From: JBGTFE01 sp049799955
GTDB taxonomy: Bacteria; Acidobacteriota; Blastocatellia; Pyrinomonadales; Pyrinomonadaceae
Direction of reading: 5' to 3'
Assembly (NCBI GenBank): GCA_049799955.1
Contig: JBARIW010000018.1
Location: 1 to 64,000, forward strand
DNA length: 64,000 bases
This document shows, one piece after another, positions 40,764 to 50,315 of the stretch; the first letter of the stretch is position 1, and each line of letters opens with the position of its first letter. The notes under the pieces are model-generated. The model did no database searches, was not told where the DNA came from, and worked only from the letters and a program-made list of their open reading frames with translations. The position numbers and the translations under genes are program-made.

Positions 40764-41780
40764 TCACTTTTTCATTTCCTTTAGCTGTCGTTTCAGCTCT
40801 TTAACTTCTTCCTTTAATCGCCCGATTCCTTTGACGTGCGCGTTCTGCCGTTTATATTCGTCGAGCGGCTGGACGGGCGTTCCCCACCAGACGCCGGCGC
40901 GGACGATTTTTCCGGGCAAAATTCCGGCTTGCGAGCCGATAATCGCGCCGCTTAAAACTCTTGCGTGGTCGCCGAAGCCGACCTGACCGCCGATAACGCA
41001 GTCGTCTTCAATAATCGTGCTGCCGGAAATTCCGGTCTGCGCGGCGATAATCACGCGTTTGCCGATTTGGACGTTGTGCGCGATTTGGACGAGATTGTCT
41101 ATTTTTGTTCCTTCGCCAATAAAAGTTTCGCCGAGCGCGCCTCTGTCAATACAGGAATTTGCGCCGATTTCGACACTATTTTCGATTACGACAGTTCCGA
41201 TTTGCGGGAATTTTACATACTTTTCAGCGTCGCGTACAAAGCCGAATCCGTCCGCGCCGATAATCGTTCCGGCATGAATTACGCATTCGCTTCCAATCGT
41301 AACATCGTCGTAAATCACACAGTTCGGATGAATTATCGCGCATTTGCCGATTGAGACATTCTTGCCGATTTTTACGCCGTCATGAATTTCCGAAGCTTCG
41401 CCGACGTATGAATTTTCGCCGATTGAAACAAACGCGCCGATAAAACTCGCCCGAACATCCGAAGTTTTGGAAACGTCGGAAGTTGCGTGCCAGCCGCCTC
41501 TGCGCCGTTTATAAGGGTGAAGCTCTCCGGCAATTTGGGCAAAAGCAAGTTTCGGATTTTTTACGCGAATAAACGGGCAGGAAAGTTCGGCATCGAAATT
41601 TTCGGGAACGAGCAGGCAGGAAGCGTTTGTGGTTTTAGCATTTTCGGCAAAATCAGTTTTCTCGACAAATGAAATTTCGCCTGTTTGAGCCTTTTCCAGC
41701 GCGGCGACGCCGGAGATTTCCGTCTCGATTTCGCCGTTTAATTTTCCGCCGACGATTTCGGCAATTTTTTCGATTCTCAT
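40764..41780 (-). CDS. lpxD: UDP-3-O-acylglucosamine N-acyltransferase
   Basis: 338 aa. It transfers the second acyl chain to UDP-3-O-acyl-GlcN in lipid A synthesis, using acyl-ACP. An N-terminal uridine-binding domain (1-100) is followed by a left-handed beta-helix of hexapeptide repeats (about 105-300). The catalytic His is in IAHNVQIG, and a GDHARV/GSQAG end precedes a C-terminal helix (LKEEVKELKRQLK). It implies a Gram-negative envelope. Confidence 0.95.
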   Translation of the reverse strand: MRIEKIAEIVGGKLNGEIETEISGVAALEKAQTGEISFVEKTDFAENAKTTNASCLLVPENFDAELSCPFIRVKNPKLAFAQIAGELHPYKRRRGGWHATSDVSKTSDVRASFIGAFVSIGENSYVGEASEIHDGVKIGKNVSIGKCAIIHPNCVIYDDVTIGSECVIHAGTIIGADGFGFVRDAEKYVKFPQIGTVVIENSVEIGANSCIDRGALGETFIGEGTKIDNLVQIAHNVQIGKRVIIAAQTGISGSTIIEDDCVIGGQVGFGDHARVLSGAIIGSQAGILPGKIVRAGVWWGTPVQPLDEYKRQNAHVKGIGRLKEEVKELKRQLKEMKK

Positions 41781-41817
41781 TTGAGAGAATTGTGGTTTTT
41801 TATGATGAGACTTGTCA

Positions 41818-41912
41818 AATTGGAAGAAGAATTAGCCACGAACAAACACGAAAAGACACGAAATAAAGGCAAAATTATTTTCGTGCTCTTTCGTGTTCGT
41901 TCGTGGCTAATT
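41818..41912. repeat. Inverted repeat around CACGAACAAACACGAAA
   Basis: Arms TTAGCCACGAACAAACACGA and TCGTGTTCGTTCGTGGCTAA bracket a central AAATTATTTTCGTG region. It ends in the 3' codons of the STAS-like gene. Confidence 0.8.
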
Positions 41913-42197
41913 TGCACTCCGGTTTTCGACTTCGTTGATGATGGTTTGCAGGAAAATCTGGATGCCTTCGATTTCAAAGCCGTGTTCGCTCTCCATTCTT
42001 TTTAGAATCGGCGCGCTTTCGCTGTCAAGAAAATCGAGGTCGGCTAAATCGAGAGTCAGATTCTCACCCGTGTGCGAGCGCATATCGAGCGCGATTTTTT
42101 CGAGCAGAACGGCGTCGTCCCTGGTCATCGAGCCTTCGACCCGCAAAATGCGTTTGTTGCGCTCTGTGTCCTCGATTTCGGTTATTGTTGTAGGCAT
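41907..42197 (-). CDS. STAS-like domain protein
   Basis: 96 aa. A strand-helix pattern (RILRVEGSMTRDDAVLLEKI; LTLDLADLDFLDSESAPILK) fits the anti-sigma-factor antagonist STAS fold; D-x-x-x-x-x-x-S at DFLDSES recalls the phosphorylated Ser segment. Probable regulator or lipid-binding partner; no kinase adjacent. The C-terminal codons lie in the neighbouring inverted repeat. Confidence 0.65.
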   Translation of the reverse strand: MPTTITEIEDTERNKRILRVEGSMTRDDAVLLEKIALDMRSHTGENLTLDLADLDFLDSESAPILKRMESEHGFEIEGIQIFLQTIINEVENRSAN

Positions 42198-42294
42198 TTT
42201 GTCTTTATACGCTGATTATATGCGAAAAGTTATTAAATGTGGAAGGCTTCGTAAGAATTTCTTACGAAGCCTTTTCTTGCGGTTTTAGTTGAGG

Positions 42295-42792
42295 TTAGTT
42301 TGAGGTGTCGGAGTTCTTTTTATCGCCGCGACGTTTGAAGCCGTCCTTAAACTTATCTTTCATATTTTCTTTCAACTGTTTCGCCTGTTCGCGCTGTTCA
42401 GGTGTCAGAATCTGGAAAATCTGCGATTTTGTTCGTTCTTTTTCGACGATAAGTTGTGCGGAAAGCGTGCCTTGTTCCGTCGCAAGCGCCTGCACTTTTG
42501 CTTCGTCAAAACTGCCGTCGGCGGTTAAATCTTCGAGCTTTTGATGATTTTCCTTGAGCGCCGCGAAAATCGGCTCGACTTTGGTTTTTTCGGCTTCGGT
42601 AATTTGTTTGATTTGCGCTTTCTGCTCGTCACTCAAATTAAGTTTTTCCGCCATTCGACCGAAGCCGCCGCCGCGTCCGCCGAAGTCCTTTTTAAATTTT
42701 CCCTTGTTCGTTTCTCCCTTTTGAGCAGTTACAAAAACTGCTCCGAGAGCTAATACCGATATGGCTAAGATTGCAAATATAATTTTTTTCAT
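42295..42792 (-). CDS. Spy/CpxP-like periplasmic stress protein
   Basis: 165 aa from the ATG at 42792 (AGGAGAAAA upstream). Signal peptide (1-21, ending VTAQ), a Gly-rich stretch, then Spy-type helices with two LTxxQ-like motifs: LNLSDEQKAQIKQI and ILTPEQREQAKQL. Such proteins are ATP-independent periplasmic chaperones or sensors. It is divergent from the cpxR-like gene, with a perfect CpxR-type box in between, so induction by that system is expected. Confidence 0.88.
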   Translation of the reverse strand: MKKIIFAILAISVLALGAVFVTAQKGETNKGKFKKDFGGRGGGFGRMAEKLNLSDEQKAQIKQITEAEKTKVEPIFAALKENHQKLEDLTADGSFDEAKVQALATEQGTLSAQLIVEKERTKSQIFQILTPEQREQAKQLKENMKDKFKDGFKRRGDKKNSDTSN

Positions 42793-42897
42793 TTTTCTCC
42801 TGAATAAATTCTCCATGAATTTTACGCCGCATTCGCCGCGTTCAATGTCTAAGACGAATTTTCCGCCCGCGCGAATGTCGAATTATCGTGAAGTAAT

Positions 42898-42912
42898 GTA
42901 AAGAATTGTAAA
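42898..42912. promoter_or_regulatory. CpxR-type box
   Basis: GTAAAGAATTGTAAA is an exact match to the E. coli CpxR consensus GTAAA-N5-GTAAA. It lies in the divergent region between the Spy-like gene and the response-regulator gene, 44 bp before the latter, and could control both. Confidence 0.7.
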
Positions 42913-42955
42913 AGCGCGCGCAAAACGAACTTTTTTGGCGTAAAATCTAAAAATT

Positions 42956-43651
42956 ATGAATCAAATACTTTTGATTGACGACGACGAGGAGCTTTGCGAG
43001 CTTGTTTCGGAATATTTGGCGGTAGAAGGCTTTGGAACGGAAGCCGTTCACGACGGCGCGAGCGGTTTGGAAAAAGCGAGGTCGGGAAATTACGATTTGA
43101 TAACTCTGGACGTGATGCTGCCGAAAATGAACGGTTTCGACGTGCTCCGCAGCCTGCGCGAAACGTCGAAAGTTCCGGTTCTGATGCTGACCGCGCGCGG
43201 CGACGATATGGAAAGAATCGTCGGGCTGGAAATCGGCGCTGACGATTACCTGCCGAAGCCGTTTAATCCGCGCGAGCTGGTCGCGAGAATCCGCGCAATT
43301 TTGCGGCGCATGACCGAAACGGAAGAAACTTCGCCGATTTCGAATGAAAAAATTCAGGTCGAAGACGTTGAAATTTCGATTGCGGCACGTTCGGCAAAAA
43401 GAAACGGCGAAGATTTGGGCTTAACCGCCGTCGAATTCGATTTGCTCGTCGCGCTTCTGCGCGAAGCCGGAAAAGTCGTCAAAAAAGAAGATTTGAGCGA
43501 GACGGTTCTCGACAGAAAGCTTTCGCCATATGATAGGAGTCTCGATATGCACATCAGCAATCTGCGAAAAAAACTTGGGACGCGCGCCGACGACGAAGAC
43601 CGCATCAAGACGATTCGCTCGGTCGGATACATCTATACATTGGGCATTTAA
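42956..43651 (+). CDS. OmpR-family response regulator, CpxR-like
   Basis: 231 aa. Receiver domain 1-115 with DDDEE near the N-terminus, phospho-Asp in LDVMLPKMNG (about D52) and the K of LPKPFNP; winged helix 130-230 (LTAVEFDLLVALLREAG, ISNLRKKLGT, IRSVGYIY). It binds DNA after phosphorylation by the adjacent kinase. The CpxR box upstream supports the CpxR-like reading and autoregulation. Confidence 0.92.
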   Translation: MNQILLIDDDEELCELVSEYLAVEGFGTEAVHDGASGLEKARSGNYDLITLDVMLPKMNGFDVLRSLRETSKVPVLMLTARGDDMERIVGLEIGADDYLPKPFNPRELVARIRAILRRMTETEETSPISNEKIQVEDVEISIAARSAKRNGEDLGLTAVEFDLLVALLREAGKVVKKEDLSETVLDRKLSPYDRSLDMHISNLRKKLGTRADDEDRIKTIRSVGYIYTLGI

Positions 43652-43706
43652 CATTTAATCATTTATCAGAAAAAAATTGATAAATGTTAAATGTTAAATG
43701 ATAAAT
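43650..43706. repeat. Inverted repeat of ACATTTAATCATTTATC words
   Basis: Arms TTAACATTTAATCATTTATC and GATAAATGTTAAATGTTAAA around AGAAAAAAATT, between the regulator and kinase genes; the kinase start lies at its right border. Confidence 0.8.
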
Positions 43707-45083
43707 GAAATGAGTTTATTTCTTAAAATTTTTCTCTGGTTCTGGCTTTCAATCGCTCTGGTCGTCGCCGCGCTGACGATTGTTAACTGGTCAACGCAAA
43801 CCGAGCCGCTGGTTCGGCAGTGGCAGATTTTTGTCGGTGAAGCGGCTAATTTAAATTCGCAGACGGCGATGCAAATTTATGACAATGAAGGTCAAAAAGG
43901 CTTAGAGGAATATTTAAATCGCAGCAAAAATCCCGAAAGAATAAATGCAATCGGTTTTTTTGATGAAAACTTAAGAAAAATTGCCGGAAATGAAAGTTCT
44001 CAGGAAGCAAGAAATCTTTTGACTACGGCTCTGCAAAGCGAGACGGTCGAATTTGTACGACTGCCCGACCAGATTATCGCGGCAAGGAAAATATCGAGCA
44101 AAAACGGCGCGAATTTTGTTTATGTAATGCAGCTAAAGCGTCCGCCGCCGACATCTTTGCTTTCCGAAATCACGAACCGGATTCCGCAGATTCTGGCGGT
44201 TATTTTAACCGGCGGGCTGCTTTGTTTCGGTCTCGCGCGTTATCTTTCGTCGCCAATCGGGAAACTGAGAAAAGCGACGAAAAAACTTGCTGAAGGCGAT
44301 TTGCAGGCGCGTGTTGCGGCTGATGTCGGCAATCGTCACGACGAACTTGCCAGTCTCGCCAGAGATTTTGACGATATGGCTGAGAGAATCGAGAATCTTA
44401 TTTATTCGCAAAAGCGTCTTTCACAGGACATTTCGCACGAGCTGCGCTCGCCGCTGGCGCGTTTGAATGTCGCGCTTGAGCTTGCCAAACAAAAATCGAA
44501 TAATGCCGCGACCGCGCCGATGCTTGAAAGAATCGAAAACGAATCGAATCGCCTGAACGAAATGATTGGGCGGCTTTTGATGCTTTCGAAATTGGAAAGC
44601 GGCGCGCAGGATTTCAGCCGTCATAATGTTAATCTTTCAAAGCTTGTCGAAAATGTCGCCGCCGACGCGGATTTTGAAGCACAGGCGAAGGGCAAATCGG
44701 TTAAAATTCTGGAAAATCACGATGTCCGCGTTTTCGGCAACGAAAATCTTTTGCGAAGCGCGATAGAAAACGTTTTGCGCAATGCCGTCCGATACACCGA
44801 AAAGGACACGACGGTTGAAATTTCGCTGAAAAACGGCGGCGGGCGCGCGGAAATTATCGTCAGGGATTTTGGCGAAGGCGTGCCGGAAAACGAGCTTGGA
44901 AATCTTTTTCGCCCGTTTTACCGCGTCGGCGAAGCCAGAGAGCGCAAAACCGGCGGCATCGGTCTGGGCTTGGCAATCGCCGAACGCGCCGTTGACGCGC
45001 ACAAGGGAACGATAAAGGCAAGAAACGCCGACAAAGGCTTGATTGTCGAGATAAAATTGCCTGTGGCGGCAGATGTCAGATGA
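43698..45083 (+). CDS. Sensor histidine kinase, CpxA-like
   Basis: 461 aa (a start at Met5, 43710, is also likely). TM helices at about 8-28 and 160-182 flank a 130-residue periplasmic sensor. A HAMP domain follows, then HisKA with H-box SHELRSPLARLNVAL and a GHKL ATPase with N box (IENVLRNAVRY), DFGEGV and GGIGLGLAIA. The H-box form SHELRSPL is shared with CpxA. Forms a two-component system with the preceding regulator. Confidence 0.93.
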   Translation: MINEMSLFLKIFLWFWLSIALVVAALTIVNWSTQTEPLVRQWQIFVGEAANLNSQTAMQIYDNEGQKGLEEYLNRSKNPERINAIGFFDENLRKIAGNESSQEARNLLTTALQSETVEFVRLPDQIIAARKISSKNGANFVYVMQLKRPPPTSLLSEITNRIPQILAVILTGGLLCFGLARYLSSPIGKLRKATKKLAEGDLQARVAADVGNRHDELASLARDFDDMAERIENLIYSQKRLSQDISHELRSPLARLNVALELAKQKSNNAATAPMLERIENESNRLNEMIGRLLMLSKLESGAQDFSRHNVNLSKLVENVAADADFEAQAKGKSVKILENHDVRVFGNENLLRSAIENVLRNAVRYTEKDTTVEISLKNGGGRAEIIVRDFGEGVPENELGNLFRPFYRVGEARERKTGGIGLGLAIAERAVDAHKGTIKARNADKGLIVEIKLPVAADVR

Positions 45084-45153
45084 TAGATGTCAGATGTCAG
45101 TTAGGAAGGAAATCTCTTTCTTCGCTGACATCTGACATCTGGCATCTGATATC
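45079..45153. repeat. Inverted repeat of CAGATGTCAGATG words
   Basis: Left arm GATGTCAGATGATAGATGTC, right arm GACATCTGACATCTGGCATC, spacer GAAATCTCTTTC. It separates the kinase from the convergent membrane-protein gene. Confidence 0.85.
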
Positions 45154-45154
45154 T

Positions 45155-45517
45155 TTACGCATTTCGCCGCGCGTCGATGAAGGATTTGACGCATAAAATC
45201 ACGAATACGAGACAAATCAAAGCCATCGCGATTTGCGAAATGACAGCCGCCGAAAGCGTGATTGAGCTGATTTTCGAGAGCAGTCGCCCCAAAGGCAGAA
45301 TAAATCCGAGAAGTCCAATCAAAACCGCGCCGTGCATCAGGTGTTTTCGCAGATTTTCTTTTGATTTTGCAAGAAATCCAAGAATAATCAGAACAATTCC
45401 GAAAAACGCGGGAATCAGCGCGGTTATGCTGGCGGAATTGTTTGTCAGACCGTAAACATAACCGATTATTCCAACCAGAATCAGCAGCAAGCCGCAGGCA
45501 ATCGAAGTCGAAGGCAT
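45155..45517 (-). CDS. Small four-TM membrane protein
   Basis: 120 aa, hydrophobic segments at about 5-23, 31-48, 60-78 and 88-110. Unknown function. Convergent with the sensor kinase. Confidence 0.7.
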   Translation of the reverse strand: MPSTSIACGLLLILVGIIGYVYGLTNNSASITALIPAFFGIVLIILGFLAKSKENLRKHLMHGAVLIGLLGFILPLGRLLSKISSITLSAAVISQIAMALICLVFVILCVKSFIDARRNA

Positions 45518-45654
45518 AATTTATAAAGCTCCGGATAATTAATTTTACAAAACTAAACTTAGCAGATTCGCGTCCGAAAAACTAAAAAGGAAAAATTAAA
45601 AAGCCGAATCTGCAAGGAAACGGCTTTTAATATTTGGAGATACTTTGTTTCGGT

Positions 45655-46425
45655 TTACGCGGCAAGCGAGATTTTATTGATTTCTTCGAGAAGCTGCGCG
45701 GCTAAGTCCGGGTTCATCGCGCGCAATTTATCGTATTGCTGCCGCGCGGCGACGACGTTGCTTTGCCCGACATACGCCAGACCGAGACCGTAATAAGCCA
45801 ACTCGTTTTCGCGGTCGAGCCGGATAGTTTCCTGATAAGACTTAATCGCTTCGGCAAAACGCCTGCTCATCCGGTAAGAATCGCCGAGATAATAATGCGT
45901 CCTTGCAAGCGTCGCGTCGCGCTTGAGCGAATCCTGGAAAGATTGAATTGCCTCGTCGTACAATTTCTGATTGTATTGCGCGATGCCGAGTTCATAATAC
46001 GGCTGCCATTCGGTTGGCTTGAGCGCAATGGCTTTTTTATACATTTCGACGGCGGCGGCATACTGCCCGTCATAGTCGAGCGCGTTGCCGAGATAAACGA
46101 CCGCTTCGTAATAATCGGGTTTTAACTTAATCGCTTCGCCGTAAGCGTTGATTGCTTCCAGATAAAGCGAAAGCTCATAGTAACAGCTTCCGAGCCGGTA
46201 AAAGGCTTCGGCGCTTTTCGGATTTATTTTCAGAGCGCGCTGGAAAGCCTGAGCCGCTTTGGCATATTCTTCGTCTTCAAGATGGTCCATCGCCTGCCGG
46301 AACAATTTGCCAAACGGGTCTTGCTGAACCGTCGCGCTCGGTTTTACGTTGCTTCCGGCTGTTTGCGCGAAAGCCGCCGGAACAACCAACAGGCAGAACA
46401 AAACCGGCAACAAATATTTTTTCAT
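45655..46425 (-). CDS. Secreted TPR protein
   Basis: 256 aa from the ATG at 46425 (signal peptide ending AAFAQ follows). Five to six consecutive 34-residue TPRs (about 40-240; for example AEAFYRLGSCYYELSLYLEA and WQPYYELGIAQYNQKLYDEA). Probably a periplasmic scaffold. Adjacent to a second TPR protein gene on the same strand, with which it shares the final AARQQY/AARTEY-type repeat, so the two may be paralogous. Confidence 0.85.
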   Translation of the reverse strand: MKKYLLPVLFCLLVVPAAFAQTAGSNVKPSATVQQDPFGKLFRQAMDHLEDEEYAKAAQAFQRALKINPKSAEAFYRLGSCYYELSLYLEAINAYGEAIKLKPDYYEAVVYLGNALDYDGQYAAAVEMYKKAIALKPTEWQPYYELGIAQYNQKLYDEAIQSFQDSLKRDATLARTHYYLGDSYRMSRRFAEAIKSYQETIRLDRENELAYYGLGLAYVGQSNVVAARQQYDKLRAMNPDLAAQLLEEINKISLAA

Positions 46426-46530
46426 TAAAATTTTTACTCCTCTCACGTAAGGCAAAGATGCGATTTCAAAATCGCGGGAAATTTTATCTATTAAACTTCA
46501 AAACGGCTTTTAATAGCAAGCACTTTTTTA

Positions 46531-47232
46531 TCATTCGCCGATTAAAGCTCCAAGTTTCTTCGCCAGATTCTTGTCGAGCTTCAAAAGCGTCAGATACTCG
46601 GTTCGCGCCGCGATATTATTTTTCAATTCCACATAAGTCAAACCCAGATTGTAATGAGCATTGGCGTTTTCCGGCTCGTAGCTGACTACCTTTTGATACT
46701 GCACGATAGAATATTGAGGCATTCTGAGCATTCGATAATTGTCGCCGAGCGCCGACGCAATCGCGGTCGAGCCGTAATCGGTTTTTGCGGCTTGTTCGTA
46801 AAAGGGCAGCGAAGTTTGGTAATCTTTCCGCTGGTAATAAATATTCCCGAGCTCGTAGTTTGCCTCGGCGTAGTCGGGCTTTAATTTAACCGCTTCCTTA
46901 AATGCCTTTATCGCGTCGTCGTCTTTTTTCAGATTCTGCAAGCTTTTTCCGAGATAATAATGCGCCTCACGATTTTCCGTGTCGTCTTTGACGACTTCCT
47001 GAAAACCAACGGCGGATTTCGCGTAGTTTTTGGAATTATAATCGTTTAAAGCCCCGGAGAAATCAGCTTTTTTTGCGGGCGACGCGCCGGGCTGAACGGA
47101 TTTATCAGTTGAAGGCGTAGATTTATCTGATGTTTGAGTAGATTTAACCGAAGTCGTGTCGGAACTTTTATAACACGACGACAGAGTAAAAATCGAAACC
47201 GAAAGAAATAAAGGCAAAAGATATTTGTTCAT
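46531..47232 (-). CDS. TPR lipoprotein
   Basis: 233 aa. Lipobox LSSC (Cys20), a Ser/Thr/Lys-rich linker, then four TPRs (about 65-220; YLGKSLQNLKKDDDAIKAF, YELGNIYYQRKDYQTSLPF). Likely envelope scaffold. Upstream of and co-directional with the other TPR gene. Confidence 0.85.
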   Translation of the reverse strand: MNKYLLPLFLSVSIFTLSSCYKSSDTTSVKSTQTSDKSTPSTDKSVQPGASPAKKADFSGALNDYNSKNYAKSAVGFQEVVKDDTENREAHYYLGKSLQNLKKDDDAIKAFKEAVKLKPDYAEANYELGNIYYQRKDYQTSLPFYEQAAKTDYGSTAIASALGDNYRMLRMPQYSIVQYQKVVSYEPENANAHYNLGLTYVELKNNIAARTEYLTLLKLDKNLAKKLGALIGE

Positions 47233-47277
47233 TTGAATTGAAACTTAATTTGCGGAAACACGCGCGAAGTAAAAGTG

Positions 47278-47366
47278 TCTCGATTTAAGATTTAAGATTC
47301 AAGATTCAAGATTGAATACGGAATCTTATAATCTTAAATCTTGAATCTTAAATCTTGAATCTTAAA
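47278..47366. repeat. Inverted repeat of AAGATTTAAGATTCAAG words
   Basis: Left arm TTTAAGATTTAAGATTCAAG, spacer GAATACGG, right arm ATCTTAAATCTTGAATCTTA. Confidence 0.8.
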
Positions 47367-47369
47367 TCG

Positions 47370-49352
47370 TTATTTCAGAACCGGAAGTTTGACGCCCGAG
47401 ACGAAGACATTGGAACGATAAACTTTCTGCGTTGCTTTCTGAAAGTCCTTTGCCGTCGCAATCTGATAATTCGGCACAAATCTCTGCGGATTTCGCGCGA
47501 CAAGCGGAAACCATGTGCTTTGAACCTGCACCATTATGCGATGACCTTTTTTGAATGTGTGCGTAACGCCCGGCATGACAAATGAAACTTTTGTCGGCGT
47601 GTTCGGCTTTAAAGGCTCGCCTTTTTCAAAGCTGTTTCTGAAACGCGCGGGCATCGGCTCGCCGCGCAGAAGCATTTGATAACCGCCGGGCTGAAATACG
47701 CTCGAAACAAAATTATCGGGCGGCTTGATTCTTTCGTCCTGCCCGTTCGGCAGTTTTTTTCCGGTCAAAGGGAAATTGTAATCGTCGGGAAAAACGTCGA
47801 TTAATTTCACGACAAAATCCGAATCCGTGCCGCTTGACGAAACATACAATTCCGGTTTGATGTCGCCCGCGACCGTAATATCTTCGGTCAAAATGTCGGT
47901 TTGATAAACCAGAACGTCCGGGCGATTTGCGACAAATCGCTGGTCTTCGGTCATAAAATCGCGCGGATAACCAAAAGTGATTTTCTGCGTGTAAGGAACC
48001 GGATTCCACGGGTCTGAAACGTATTCGTCGTAAAACAGAGCTTTGCTCATCGGCGGTTTCGTCGTCGAAAGCCTGCCTTCCGAGCCAAAATAAAACATCG
48101 TTTCAGTCGTGCCGTTCGGATTGTATTTATCAAACGAGCGCCATTCGTGCGAGCCTGTGTCGAAGAGATTTACTTCCTTAATCTGCGAAATATCGCCTTT
48201 GTCCTTCAGAAAATGATTGAAAAAAGGAATCTCAAAGCTTTCGCGATAAAACTGCCCGGTCTTTTGCTCGAAATAAGCCGTGCCGAGCCAATCGCCGTCG
48301 CGTCCAGCCCAGCCGCCGTGGTCCCACGGTCCAATCACTAAAACGTTAAACGGAATATTCGGATTCTGCCGCTCGATGTGCTGGTAAGTATTGAGCGCGC
48401 CGTATAAATCCTCGTTGTCATACCAGCCGCCGACGGTCATCGTCGCGCATTTGACGTTTTTCAGCTTCGGCAGAATATTTCGGTCTTTCCACCACTGGTC
48501 GTAATTCGGATGCGCCATCATTTCGTCCCAGAATTTGATGCGGATGCCGAGACCTTTTTCGTAAGAATCGGCGATTTCCTTGAGTCCTCCTTCTTCGAGA
48601 AAAGCGTTGTAGCCGTCGGGCGTCTGCCTTCCATTCCATTTTTTCAGATAATCGCCGGTCGAAGTCGGAACGGGGCGCGGCTGTCCGTTGGAGCCGCGAA
48701 AAAACGACCAGTTTTGCGCTAAGAATAAAGCGCCGTTGTGATGCATATCATCGCCCATAAACCAGTCGCCAATCGGAGCCTGCGGCGAACAGGCTTTCAG
48801 CGCCGGGTGCGAATCAATCGAGCCAGCCGAAACATAAAAGCCCGGATAGGAAATGCCGTAAGTTCCGACGCGCCCGTTGTTGTTCGGGATGTTTTTTATC
48901 ATCCAGTCAATCGTGTCGTATGTGTCGGTCGATTCGTCAATCTGCTGCGGCGTGTTGTTGGCAATGTCGGGACGCGCATCTTCAAATTGTCCTTCGCTCA
49001 TCCAGCGCCCGCGCACGTCCTGATAAACAAAAATATAACCTTCGCGCGCATAAGCCGCCGAAGGACCTAAAACATTTTTGGTCGTCTCGCCGTAAGGCGC
49101 GACCGTGTAAGGCGTGCGAAGCAGCAGAATCGGGTATTTCTCCGATTTATTTTTCGGCTCGTAAATCGACGTAAAAAGCTTCACGCCGTCGCGCATCGGA
49201 ACCATAATCTCGCGCTTTGTGTATTTATCGGCGATATATTTCGTCAATTCTTTCTGCGCCTCGGTCGGCTGCGCCGGAACAAATTGCGGAATCAGACAAA
49301 TCAAAGACAGAACAAAAACCACAAACAATGACTTCAAACGAGTGTCTTTCAT
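47370..49352 (-). CDS. CocE/NonD-family alpha/beta hydrolase, secreted
   Basis: 660 aa from the ATG at 49352 (GGGAGAAACT upstream), with a signal peptide ending near VPAQ. The catalytic domain has the nucleophile elbow GTYGISYPGF (Ser about 170) and an acid/His pair candidate in GPWDHGGW. The C-terminal third is the jelly-roll domain of X-Pro dipeptidyl-peptidase/cocaine-esterase enzymes. Probably hydrolyses an acyl-amide or ester outside the cytosol; exact substrate unknown. Confidence 0.9.
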   Translation of the reverse strand: MKDTRLKSLFVVFVLSLICLIPQFVPAQPTEAQKELTKYIADKYTKREIMVPMRDGVKLFTSIYEPKNKSEKYPILLLRTPYTVAPYGETTKNVLGPSAAYAREGYIFVYQDVRGRWMSEGQFEDARPDIANNTPQQIDESTDTYDTIDWMIKNIPNNNGRVGTYGISYPGFYVSAGSIDSHPALKACSPQAPIGDWFMGDDMHHNGALFLAQNWSFFRGSNGQPRPVPTSTGDYLKKWNGRQTPDGYNAFLEEGGLKEIADSYEKGLGIRIKFWDEMMAHPNYDQWWKDRNILPKLKNVKCATMTVGGWYDNEDLYGALNTYQHIERQNPNIPFNVLVIGPWDHGGWAGRDGDWLGTAYFEQKTGQFYRESFEIPFFNHFLKDKGDISQIKEVNLFDTGSHEWRSFDKYNPNGTTETMFYFGSEGRLSTTKPPMSKALFYDEYVSDPWNPVPYTQKITFGYPRDFMTEDQRFVANRPDVLVYQTDILTEDITVAGDIKPELYVSSSGTDSDFVVKLIDVFPDDYNFPLTGKKLPNGQDERIKPPDNFVSSVFQPGGYQMLLRGEPMPARFRNSFEKGEPLKPNTPTKVSFVMPGVTHTFKKGHRIMVQVQSTWFPLVARNPQRFVPNYQIATAKDFQKATQKVYRSNVFVSGVKLPVLK

Positions 49353-49431
49353 AGTTTCTCCCAAATAAAAAAGGCTAGATAAATCCAGCCTCATTTTCGC
49401 GCTTTAAATTTGAAAAAGCAAAGGGGAAGAC

Positions 49432-49494
49432 AATTACGAATTACGAATTACGAATTAAAGAAAACATCTTTGACATTCGTAATTCGTAATTGTT
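49432..49494. repeat. Inverted repeat of AATTACGAATTACG words
   Basis: Left arm AATTACGAATTACGAATTA, spacer AAGAAAACATCTTTGA, right arm TTCGTAATTCGTAATT. Confidence 0.85.
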
Positions 49495-50234
49495 TTATAT
49501 TTCCACCTCGACCACCAGAACGACCTGCGAGCGGACGTTGAGCGAGCCAGCCTGAACGGGCGTTGAATAAGCCACGTTAGCGGCGGTGTTCGACATCATT
49601 TTGGCTTCGGAATAAGGTGTCGCCACCGGTTGAAGCCCAACCGGCGCGCCGCCTTCGTCCGTTTCGACGACGCGGACGATGCGACCGTTTAACGATTTGG
49701 CAATCGATTCGGCTTTCGCCATCGCCTGTTTTGTCGCCAGCGCGAGCGCGTCACCCTGCGCGGGACTTGCCTCGCCGACGACGAACGCGATGCCTTCGAC
49801 GCTGTTCGCGCCCGCTTTCGTCGCCGCGTCAATCACCGCGCCGACCTGTGTTAAATCCTTTATCGAAACCGTAACGGTATTTGTAACTTCATAGCCCGCA
49901 ATTTTCGGCAAGCCTTCGGAGCTGTAATCTCTTTCGGGCGATAAATTATAACCGCTCGTTTTTACTTCCGCCTTTGAATCACTGGTAACGGATTCGACCG
50001 CCGCCTGTACCGCTTCGCTTTTCTTCGCGTTTTGCTGCTGCGCGTCGAGCGCCTGCTTGCCCTGCGTTACAACGGAAAATGTAACGCGGTGTCCGGCGCA
50101 ATTTTCGCCTGCGAATCGCCGACGACCGTAATGCGCGTCAGTTTATTCTGCGAAGGACGGTAAACATAAAGCGCGACGGCAAACAAAATCAGAGCGACGG
50201 AAAGCAAAACTATTTTATAGACATTGTTTCTCAT
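49495..50234 (-). pseudogene. SIMPL (DUF541) domain protein, frameshifted
   Basis: The ATG at 50234 starts a membrane-anchored N-terminus (NNVYKIVLLSVALILFAVAL, then LTRITVVGDSQAKIAPDTA). The frame is lost near 50086-50098: the next codons in the shifted frame give VTFSVVTQGKQALDAQQ, typical SIMPL sequence, and continue to the stop at 49495. One base is missing relative to an intact gene of about 247 codons. SIMPL proteins are secreted, of unknown biochemical role. Recent mutation or sequence error. Confidence 0.8.
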
Positions 50235-50315
50235 AAGAAATTCCCCTTAACTTTCAAGATTTGAAAAAAGAACGGGTGAGAGAAAAGTTTCTTGCAGGAA
50301 TTTTCTTAAAAATGG

